Assembly (NCBI GenBank): GCA_029264655.1
Contig: JARHZY010000102.1
Location: forward strand, 1-13,581
DNA: 13,581 nucleotides
Direction: 5' to 3'
Source of the DNA: Helicobacter sp.
GTDB taxonomy: Bacteria > Campylobacterota > Campylobacteria > Campylobacterales > Helicobacteraceae
A program made the translations under genes and the position numbers. The notes beneath the pieces are model-generated. The model saw only the letters and a list, made by a program, of their open reading frames with translations, was not told where the DNA came from and did no database searches. Below are positions 6,040-12,843 of the stretch, one piece after another. The stretch's first letter is position 1, and each line of letters opens with the position of its first letter.

Positions 6040-7750
6040 TTACACTACTTTCCCATTTATATCAAGAAATATGTATTATTGTATTGTGATGTTATGTAAG
6101 CTATTGCATTGTATTTGTAAGCAATGGTATAAAAAAAGCCTTGCTATTATTGGGTTATTTATCTATTGTAATGCCTGTTTATTTGCCACGCAACAAGAGT
6201 ATGAAACCATAAATTCTCTTACAAATACAAATTTGCAATATGCGACACCACAAAGTAGCACTGCAAAATATTATGTAGGTAAACTGAAGCGATTAGATGC
6301 TACACTCCACGCAACTGAAAGCATATGGTTGAAACGTTATGATAATTTTAAAAACTACCATGATATTTCAAGCGAAATTGCTACACTTGAAAAAGAGAGT
6401 TTGCTTACACCATTAGAAGCACAACAAACACATAGGCTTGTTACCTTGCGTAAGCAACAAAACCTACTTGAACAATACCGCACCAAACCATTTGGGGAGC
6501 TACTTGATAAACCTACTCTTGAAACTCCACCAACACTTACTAATCCTTTTGGAATTTTTACAGCATTTTCCTATATCAAACATATATCAAGCCTTAAAGC
6601 AAATATGCAACATAACCAACAAGATCTTGATAAATTGCTTGCAACACTTGAGCAAAAAAGTGCAATTCTTAATGAAATTATGCAAAATCCAAAGATTACT
6701 TATGCTGAAAAACAAAACTATAAGCTTTTACTCACAAGCACTCAAGAACAGAATCTAGAATTACAAAGTGCACGCAATATTCTTGATACAACTATAGATG
6801 TTTTCAATAAAGATGCTGATGAAATTGAAGCAAATCTTGAATTGCAAATTAAAAATCAGATTCTAAAGCTTGTCTATATTGGTATTGGAATCTTAATAAG
6901 TGTGGTAATAGCATTTGTTTTAAAACTTATTGCAAAGCGTTATATAGAGCATCATGAACGTGCTTATACAACAAGCAAAGTTATCAATGTTTTTAATATC
7001 ACAATTATTTTTCTTATTCTTTTATTTGCATATATTGATAATGCGACTTATGCGGTTGCTATGGTGGGTTTTGCATCTGCTGGTGTTGCTATTGCTATGA
7101 AAGATATGTTCATGAGCACACTTGGTTGGCTTGTCATTGTTGTAGGTGGAAGTATCCATGTTGGTGATAGAATCCGCGTAAAAAAAGAAAATGAAGTTTT
7201 TATTGGTGATGTGCTTGATATTTCTATGTTACGTATTACCATTTATGATGATATTACACTCACTTCATATAGAGAAAATCATCGTGCTGGTAGGCTTATC
7301 TTTATCCCAAATAATTATATCTTTACCAATTTGATTTCAAATTATACCTATGGAGATTTAAAAAATATTTGGGATAGTGTTTCAGTATGTATTACTTTTG
7401 ATTCTAATATTGAAAAAGCAAAAAAAATAGCTCTTGAAGTTGCAAGCACACATGCAAAACTTTATACAGAACAAACAAGAACACAAATGCAACGCATGCG
7501 TGATCGATTTGCTTTAGCACATTCTGCATTAAATGTAGATCCACGTGTTTTTAATCTTGTAAAAGATAATGGTATGGATATTTCTGTATGGTTTCAAAAT
7601 TATGCTTATGGCACGTTAAAATTAAAAAGTGTTATAGCACAAGAAATAATTGAAAAATATTTACGCGAAGATGATATACATATTGCTTACCCAATCACAC
7701 GCATTGTATATGAACAAGAAAATGGATTAGGCAATCACAAGATTCCATAA
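6026..7750 (+). CDS. MscS-family mechanosensitive channel with large periplasmic N-terminal domain
   Basis: A 574-aa inner-membrane protein predicted to open under membrane tension and release solutes on hypo-osmotic shock. The first ~55 residues include a basic stretch and a hydrophobic segment ending in CNACLFA, a likely signal sequence. Residues ~60-275 are hydrophilic with helical, coiled-coil-like charge patterns (a periplasmic domain absent from small MscS). Transmembrane helices follow at about 279-301, 321-337 and 341-375. The last is the Gly/Ala-rich pore helix (VAMVGFASAGVAIAMKDMF) leading into IHVGDRIRV and the beta domain with FIPNNYIFTNLISNYT, both hallmarks of the family. The cytoplasmic C-terminal domain ends normally. 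I choose ATG 6026 over 6014 because GAGG (6016-6019) is correctly placed for it. It overlaps aroB by 14 bases. The ion and the physiological trigger are not shown by sequence. Confidence 0.9.
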   Translation: MNLLNYTTFPFISRNMYYCIVMLCKLLHCICKQWYKKSLAIIGLFIYCNACLFATQQEYETINSLTNTNLQYATPQSSTAKYYVGKLKRLDATLHATESIWLKRYDNFKNYHDISSEIATLEKESLLTPLEAQQTHRLVTLRKQQNLLEQYRTKPFGELLDKPTLETPPTLTNPFGIFTAFSYIKHISSLKANMQHNQQDLDKLLATLEQKSAILNEIMQNPKITYAEKQNYKLLLTSTQEQNLELQSARNILDTTIDVFNKDADEIEANLELQIKNQILKLVYIGIGILISVVIAFVLKLIAKRYIEHHERAYTTSKVINVFNITIIFLILLFAYIDNATYAVAMVGFASAGVAIAMKDMFMSTLGWLVIVVGGSIHVGDRIRVKKENEVFIGDVLDISMLRITIYDDITLTSYRENHRAGRLIFIPNNYIFTNLISNYTYGDLKNIWDSVSVCITFDSNIEKAKKIALEVASTHAKLYTEQTRTQMQRMRDRFALAHSALNVDPRVFNLVKDNGMDISVWFQNYAYGTLKLKSVIAQEIIEKYLREDDIHIAYPITRIVYEQENGLGNHKIP

Positions 7751-7777
7751 TGCATACCCCATTATGCTATTTAGATT

Positions 7778-8434
7778 CTATGCTTCAAGTATGCGTATTT
7801 GTGTTATAACTGCCATATCATCATGCTTAAAAATACCAAAAAGACTAAGCAATGTCGCATGTAACGCATGCATAGATTCCATAATAGGCGGTATTGGTGC
7901 ATTGGCATTAATACTCACTTTTACTTCAAAGCCACAATGCCCGCACTCTTTATTCGTATAAGCTGGCTTTATATAATTAGAGAATTGTGCATCTTGAAAT
8001 TGTGCTTTTGCTTGCTTAAAACGCATACGCATACGCGATTGTGTCGTTGCATTTGCATCCATTTTTGGTGTTTCTGTTTTTGGTGTTTCTATTGCTGTGC
8101 TATATTGTTTTAATTTAAAATGTTTAGGGTTAAAACTTGGTAAAAATTTAGTATGGTATTGCAATGTATCTGTATATATAGAATCTGTAGGATATATTTG
8201 AATATCTATACCTTGCAGTGGAATCTGATAGCATAATGCAAACACTTCACTTGTCGTCTTTGCAGCCTGCAATCCTGCGGTAATGGCTGCATGCAAATAT
8301 TTTGTATGCTCCAAATCAGCCATAAAATTTGCAAAACTTTGTGGTGATACTAAAAGCAAACCACCCGCATTACTTATTTGTGCCTTATGTGGTTTTTGTG
8401 CTATGTTTGTTAAACCCATAGCAATATGCTGCAT
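7778..8434 (-). CDS. Hypothetical 218-aa protein with a CGHCG motif, downstream of dapC
   Basis: I do not recognise this protein. AGGAG in a strong ribosome site precedes the ATG at 8434, only 14 bases after the stop of the aminotransferase gene, so the two almost certainly share a transcript. There is no signal peptide or transmembrane helix. Residues 1-110 look like a compact alpha/beta domain (AGGLLLVSPQSFANFMADLEH). Residues 115-148 form a polar, probably disordered linker containing ETPKTETPK and RMRMRF, both encoded by short tandem DNA repeats. The C-terminal part has KECGHCGFEV (162-171), a single CxxC (C164, C167) that could be half a zinc site or a redox pair, then a helix and MAVITQIRILE. 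It ends 27 bases from the convergent channel gene. Function unknown; the real-gene call rests on the start signal, length and operon position. Confidence 0.8.
   Translation of the reverse strand: MQHIAMGLTNIAQKPHKAQISNAGGLLLVSPQSFANFMADLEHTKYLHAAITAGLQAAKTTSEVFALCYQIPLQGIDIQIYPTDSIYTDTLQYHTKFLPSFNPKHFKLKQYSTAIETPKTETPKMDANATTQSRMRMRFKQAKAQFQDAQFSNYIKPAYTNKECGHCGFEVKVSINANAPIPPIMESMHALHATLLSLFGIFKHDDMAVITQIRILEA
8061..8090. repeat. 15-bp tandem duplication inside the 218-aa gene
   Basis: Two adjacent copies of TTTTTGGTGTTTCT preceded by A or G, 14 of 15 positions identical, encode ETPKTETPK on the minus strand. A nearby GCATAC repeat (about 8022-8034) encodes RMRMR. Both are in-frame length-variable tracts in the linker. 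Confidence 0.7.
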
Positions 8435-8448
8435 TTTTTCTCCTTTGC

Positions 8449-9621
8449 TTACGATATAAAGGCATCATAGCATGCTTTTATGTCTTGTAATGCTTTTTTC
8501 ATAATACCTTTTTCATGTGTAAGGGCTATACGCACATAACCCATACCGCTTTCATTGCGTCCAAGATAAGAACCGGGCAATACTTTATGCCCTGTTTGTA
8601 TATAAAGCTCTTGTGTAAAGAGTGTATCACTAGAGAATCCACTAGGAAGTATGCGTTTTGTTGGTGCAACACAAAGCCATAAATAGAATGTATAGGGATA
8701 TATATGTATATCATGGAATATTTCTTGTGCTATTGTGAGATTTGTTGCAAATTGCTTGCGAATAGTTTCTGCATATTCATGTTCCTGCCAAGCAATTACA
8801 CTTGCTTTTTGTAAAGTAAGTGGCATACTGATACCAACATAAGTGCGGAATGTTTTATATTCTTGCAATATCGTTGCATCACCAGCAATAAAACCACTAC
8901 GCAAACCGGGTGCAGAAAGCCGCTTAGAGATAGAATTAATCACAAAAGTATTTTTAAAAGTAGTATTGCCAAGTGCAACACATGCTTCAAGGAGACTAGG
9001 CGGTGGGCTATCTTTATAAATTTCACTATAACATTCATCATTAACTAAAATAAAGTTATATTTAAGGGCAAGTTGCACCCATTCCATAAGCTCTTCTTTT
9101 GTTAGAATTTGTCCTGTGGGATTATTTGGAGAATTTAAAATAACCATACTCACTTTTTGCAAATCAGTATCACAAAGATGGGGTTTAAAGTCATTATCTT
9201 TACATAATGGCATATAAATAGCATGGGTGTGATTTGCAATTTGAGCACCTTCATATATTTGGTAAAATGGATTTGGAAATGCTAATGTAGGCACACCATT
9301 TTTTTTACATTTACCACTAGTAAAAATAAAATGCACAAAATTAAAAAGCACTTCTCTTGATCCAAATGTTGGGATTAATTCTGTTTCTTGCAAAGTTATA
9401 TCAAAACGTTGTTTAACAAATGTGCGTTGTGCGGCTGGGAGCATAGAATCTAGAGTTGGGTAATAGCGTATAAGATGAGCATAGTCTTGCAATGCTTGCA
9501 CTACTTTTTTTGGAGCTTCAAATGCTGGTTCTCCAATACTTAAATTCAACCCATTTATATTAGGATGGCAAGATTCTAATAATGTGCGTAGCCGTTCAAA
9601 TGGATAGGGATGGAATGTCAA
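8449..9621 (-). CDS. dapC: PLP aminotransferase, probable N-succinyldiaminopimelate aminotransferase
   Basis: A class I/II fold-type I aminotransferase of 390 aa. In order: the N-terminal PYPFERLRTLL and LSIGEP segments typical of the Campylobacterota DapC-like group, SPNNPTG (164-170), the PLP-contacting D195 and Y198 in NDECYSEIY, the Schiff-base lysine K233 in SISKR, the phosphate-binding R241 and the substrate-carboxylate arginine R364 in YVRIAL. The likely reaction is transfer of an amino group from glutamate to N-succinyl-2-amino-6-oxopimelate in diaminopimelate/lysine and peptidoglycan synthesis; substrate choice is by family resemblance, not residues. The start is TTG at 9621: AAAGGAG lies exactly six bases upstream and no ATG or GTG fits as well. 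It is the first gene of a pair with the 218-aa hypothetical, and diverges from the TonB receptor gene. Confidence 0.87.
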   Translation of the reverse strand: MTFHPYPFERLRTLLESCHPNINGLNLSIGEPAFEAPKKVVQALQDYAHLIRYYPTLDSMLPAAQRTFVKQRFDITLQETELIPTFGSREVLFNFVHFIFTSGKCKKNGVPTLAFPNPFYQIYEGAQIANHTHAIYMPLCKDNDFKPHLCDTDLQKVSMVILNSPNNPTGQILTKEELMEWVQLALKYNFILVNDECYSEIYKDSPPPSLLEACVALGNTTFKNTFVINSISKRLSAPGLRSGFIAGDATILQEYKTFRTYVGISMPLTLQKASVIAWQEHEYAETIRKQFATNLTIAQEIFHDIHIYPYTFYLWLCVAPTKRILPSGFSSDTLFTQELYIQTGHKVLPGSYLGRNESGMGYVRIALTHEKGIMKKALQDIKACYDAFIS

Positions 9622-9627
9622 AAGTTA

Positions 9628-9634
9628 CTCCTTT
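9628..9634 (-). promoter_or_regulatory. Strong ribosome binding site for a TTG start (dapC-like gene)
   Basis: AAAGGAG on the minus strand, six bases before TTG at 9621-9619. Its quality and spacing are what identify the rare TTG codon as the start. Confidence 0.75.
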
Positions 9635-9661
9635 ATGTTTTTCATGCAAATTTTATCTATA

Positions 9662-9670
9662 ATTTTAGCA
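9662..9670 (-). promoter_or_regulatory. Candidate extended -10 promoter for the dapC-like gene
   Basis: TGCTAAAAT on the minus strand fits TGnTAnnAT and would give a leader of roughly 35 bases containing the strong ribosome site. No -35 was identified. Confidence 0.4.
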
Positions 9671-9762
9671 AAAAATCATATATAACGATAGATTTTCACT
9701 CTTATTTCAATTTTTCATTATATATGAATTGAAACATATGCCATTAATAATTTACTCTTAAG

Positions 9763-9771
9763 TGATATAAT
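9763..9771 (+). promoter_or_regulatory. Extended -10 promoter of the TonB-dependent receptor gene
   Basis: TGATATAAT is a perfect extended -10 (TGnTATAAT) 34 bases before the ATG at 9806. The hexamer lies within the left arm of the inverted repeat at 9764-9789, so a protein bound there would block RNA polymerase. Confidence 0.6.
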
Positions 9772-9789
9772 AATAACAATTATTATATC
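9764..9789. promoter_or_regulatory. Perfect inverted repeat over the receptor promoter, probable operator
   Basis: Two perfect 11-base arms, GATATAATAAT and ATTATTATATC, are separated by AACA. The inner half-sites TAATAAT and ATTATTA are the same as those of the H. pylori Fur box I recall (TAATAATnATTATTA), but the gap here is 4 instead of 1. The arms also resemble NikR half-sites (TATWATT) with different spacing. Position over the -10 and transcription start of a TonB-dependent receptor suggests metal-responsive repression; which regulator binds cannot be told. Confidence 0.6.
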
Positions 9790-9805
9790 ATGAGAAAGAA
9801 GCATA

Positions 9806-12625
9806 ATGAGTAAAAAATACTATATAAGGTTTTTTAAGATTTATATAATTTCTCAACGATATAAGAAGTTTTTCTACATGCTACTTATGTGTAATATACT
9901 GCATTGCTATATTGTCTTTGCAGATTCTAATAAAGATACAAATACACAGAAAAATAACAATATATCATCATATAAGCTTAACGCTGTTGTTTCTGTTGGG
10001 AAAACTTCTAATATACAAGCATACCAATCTGGCTCTGTTATCAATAGAAAGATTTTAGATTCTAATCCAAGTGGCAATGGTGATATTACTTCACTTCTTA
10101 GAATCTTACCAAATGTGCAATTTGATAATGCACAATTAAAAAGCACAACACCCGGAGAAATTAGCCCTGCAAATATTTCAATATCAGGTGGGCTTTTTTA
10201 CCAAAATAATTTTCAATTAGATGGTTTTAATATGAATAATGATTTAGATCCAGCAGGGACACAGAATACACAAAAGCCAGAATTAAACCAGCAAGGAGTC
10301 CCCGGAAGAAGTCAAGGTTTTAATATCGATACTTCTTTATTAGATTCTATAATTGTGCAAGATTCTAATATATCTGCTGCTTATGGTGGTTTTAGTGGTG
10401 GTGTTATACAGGCAAACACACGCAGAGCAAATAAGAAATTTGGGGCAAAAATAAGTTATCAAATTACACAAGGTGATGCAACTCCTAATAAATTTAGCCT
10501 TACAAATTATCATGTATATGGTGATATTAATGAATTTTTAAATTCAAGTTATTCTAATAACCAACCAAAATTTATAAAACATATTTTTCGCTCAAGTGTA
10601 GAATCTAAAATCAATCAAAATATGGGCATAATAGCAAGCTTTACAACTACACAAAGTTTTATACCATTAAAAGGCTATGCTTTAGATGAAGATTCTATTA
10701 TAAGAGATGATATAGAAAAAACCCAAACAAGACAAAATTATAATTTCTTTATAAAAGGGCATTATGATATAGGTGAAAATGTGAGATTAGAAGCTAGTTA
10801 TTCATATATGCCAGAATTTAGCAAATATTATGTTGTGAATGCAAAAGATTCAGATTTCTTTTACCAAAGTGGTGGGCATAATCTTGGGGTAAAAGCCTTG
10901 TTTGATAATGAGCTTGGAAGCTTAAATGCACAAACTAATTTTAGTTATTTAGAAGATTCTAGGACAAAAAGTGCGACAGATTATAAAACTTGGCTTTATT
11001 CAACTGAAAAAAATTGGAGTAACAATAAGCTTGGCACAGAAGAAGGAGGGTATGGCAATGTAGATAATAAAGAGATAAGTATAGATTTTAAAGTAGCACA
11101 AGAATTTGAGCCTATTTATTATAGCATTTGGGAAAATAGAATTTCAAGTGGCATTGAACTTGGATTTTCACATGTATATTACAAAAGGCATCAAGATACA
11201 AGGATAGCCCTAAATACTATTTTAATTGCAATGGAAAAAGATAAAACATGCACTGATACTAATTGGTGCACGAACACAGCACCAGAAGATACAACGCAAA
11301 CAGATATACAAGGAAAACCATTGACAAATGGCTATTATTTTGGATTTTTAAATTATTTACATGCAGGTGAAATAGCATTAAATAATTTTAATACAGGTAT
11401 TTTTGTAGAAGATGATATGAACTTTGATTTAAAAAAATATGGCAATCTAAATATACGATTTGGCTTAAGATTAGATTATGAAATATATATGAATAAAGCC
11501 CCTATTGCTCCGAGATTAGCACTCAACTATAAAGCACCATGGGGTGATTATAGTGAATACAGCACACAACAAACACAAGATTCTAAAAAAGGCTTACAAC
11601 AATATTTAGATATATGGAAAAATAACAAAAATTTTACTACACAATTCACATTTGGATATAATAGATACTATGGGAGAAATATTTTTGCATTTAGATTAAT
11701 GGATGGGAGAGCAAAGCTTGATAAACAATATTGGAAAGTAAAACCAGATGATTTATCTGGACCTATACCAGAAGAAACACCTTATGAACAATCCCCTTAT
11801 GTAATAGATAATGGCGGAGTAGAAACAAACTTCACAAGGCTAAAAGTCCCATATGATGATGAATTAATGTTTGGCATATCACAACAGATTGCTTTATTAG
11901 AATTGAATACAAAATATATCCATAGATTCGGTAGAGATCAAGTGATGACAAAATGCAATAATTTTGATAATAAAAATGATTGCAAAGGATATATTTATAG
12001 CAATGATGGTATGTCAGATAGCGATATTGTAACTATTAGTCTATCAAATAATAAGCCTATAGAATTTTTTGGTGTGAGTAATTATATTTTATTTGCATTT
12101 GATTGGACGCATTTACAAAGAAATTTCAATAATTATGCTAATATTTTTGCAAATCCCCAATTAGCAAATCAAATAATTAGTTACAACGGACAATTTATCC
12201 GTTATATGGATAGACCAGCAGAAAACTTTTTTCGTCCATATACAATAAGACTCACTACTACCCATGCTTTTAATCTATGGAAGACAAAATGTATATGGAA
12301 TAATTTTTTTAGGATTAGAAGTAAATATGATTCAATGGTGGCAGTCGGCAAAGATTTACAAGATAGCTATAATGGGGTAAAAGTAGAAACATTTCGTGTA
12401 TTTAATGTGCCATTATCATTTACTTGGGATATGCGTTTTAGCTTTGAAATTGATGTTGCTAAACAAAATAATCTCTTTGTGAATTTAGATATATATAATG
12501 TATTAGATTCTAAAAATATAGCTATTTTAGATTTAAGTGCATTTAGTAGTAGCACAAGTGCCACTGCTATACCAACATATGAAATCGGTAGGCAATTTTG
12601 GATTGAATTGGGCTATAAATTTTAA
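9806..12625 (+). CDS. TonB-dependent outer-membrane receptor
   Basis: A 939-aa outer-membrane receptor predicted to import a scarce metal, metal chelate or vitamin using TonB-ExbBD energy. A long basic N-terminus leads to a hydrophobic signal segment ending IVFA|DS (cleavage near residue 39). A TonB-box-like strand (YKLNAVVSVG, about 56-65) is followed by the plug: LLRILPNVQFD, ISISGGLFYQNNFQLDG and YGGFSGGVIQANTR (193-206). The remainder alternates strand-like aromatic segments and polar loops and ends FWIELGYKF, the C-terminal phenylalanine of an outer-membrane barrel. Two close cysteine pairs (C482/C488 and C717/C726) fall in predicted external loops. AAAGAAG precedes ATG 9806. No FecA-type signalling extension is evident. 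Size resembles Helicobacter FrpB-like receptors, but the substrate is unknown. Arginine is mostly AGA/AGG (about 27 of 35 by hand), unlike aroB. Confidence 0.92.
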   Translation: MSKKYYIRFFKIYIISQRYKKFFYMLLMCNILHCYIVFADSNKDTNTQKNNNISSYKLNAVVSVGKTSNIQAYQSGSVINRKILDSNPSGNGDITSLLRILPNVQFDNAQLKSTTPGEISPANISISGGLFYQNNFQLDGFNMNNDLDPAGTQNTQKPELNQQGVPGRSQGFNIDTSLLDSIIVQDSNISAAYGGFSGGVIQANTRRANKKFGAKISYQITQGDATPNKFSLTNYHVYGDINEFLNSSYSNNQPKFIKHIFRSSVESKINQNMGIIASFTTTQSFIPLKGYALDEDSIIRDDIEKTQTRQNYNFFIKGHYDIGENVRLEASYSYMPEFSKYYVVNAKDSDFFYQSGGHNLGVKALFDNELGSLNAQTNFSYLEDSRTKSATDYKTWLYSTEKNWSNNKLGTEEGGYGNVDNKEISIDFKVAQEFEPIYYSIWENRISSGIELGFSHVYYKRHQDTRIALNTILIAMEKDKTCTDTNWCTNTAPEDTTQTDIQGKPLTNGYYFGFLNYLHAGEIALNNFNTGIFVEDDMNFDLKKYGNLNIRFGLRLDYEIYMNKAPIAPRLALNYKAPWGDYSEYSTQQTQDSKKGLQQYLDIWKNNKNFTTQFTFGYNRYYGRNIFAFRLMDGRAKLDKQYWKVKPDDLSGPIPEETPYEQSPYVIDNGGVETNFTRLKVPYDDELMFGISQQIALLELNTKYIHRFGRDQVMTKCNNFDNKNDCKGYIYSNDGMSDSDIVTISLSNNKPIEFFGVSNYILFAFDWTHLQRNFNNYANIFANPQLANQIISYNGQFIRYMDRPAENFFRPYTIRLTTTHAFNLWKTKCIWNNFFRIRSKYDSMVAVGKDLQDSYNGVKVETFRVFNVPLSFTWDMRFSFEIDVAKQNNLFVNLDIYNVLDSKNIAILDLSAFSSSTSATAIPTYEIGRQFWIELGYKF

Positions 12626-12745
12626 TATTAAGATTTTGTTATATGATTTATTGATATGTAAAATTTGTATATAAAATATTATGAATAAATACACTAAGCT
12701 TTTATATGCTAAAAATTCTTACAGCATTTCATTGTTATAAAATTT

Positions 12746-12764
12746 TTTAAGTTATTAACTTAAA
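12746..12764. repeat. Perfect 9-1-9 inverted repeat between the receptor and LRR genes
   Basis: TTTAAGTTATTAACTTAAA is a perfect dyad around a central T, 121 bases beyond the receptor stop. It has no following T-run on the plus strand, so a standard terminator is unlikely. Its symmetry and position 43-61 bases upstream of the LRR -10 suit a regulator site. Confidence 0.5.
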
Positions 12765-12773
12765 GTAATTTAT

Positions 12774-12785
12774 TGGCATATGCCA
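12774..12785. promoter_or_regulatory. 12-bp palindrome at the -35 position of the LRR gene promoter
   Basis: TGGCATATGCCA is a perfect palindrome and one of few GC-containing dyads here. It ends 22 bases before the TATAAT at 12807, so it sits at or just above the -35 position. A candidate operator or activator site. Confidence 0.4.
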
Positions 12786-12803
12786 TAAACATAAAATCAT
12801 GTG

Positions 12804-12812
12804 TGCTATAAT
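12804..12812 (+). promoter_or_regulatory. Extended -10 promoter of the LRR gene
   Basis: TGCTATAAT is a perfect extended -10. It lies 32 bases before the ATG at 12844, with AAGGAAAA in the leader as ribosome site, so the LRR gene is probably transcribed independently of the receptor gene. Confidence 0.55.
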
Positions 12813-12843
12813 ATAATTATATTTAGCATAAGGAAAATACATA

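Noticed and set aside
9907..10146. Minus-strand 79-aa reading frame inside the receptor gene
   Set aside because: Antisense to the signal/plug region, which has clear TonB-receptor motifs; no ribosome site.
12746..12764. Rho-independent terminator for the TonB receptor gene
   Set aside because: The dyad is AT-rich with a one-base centre, lies 121 bases beyond the stop and has no following T-run on the plus strand.
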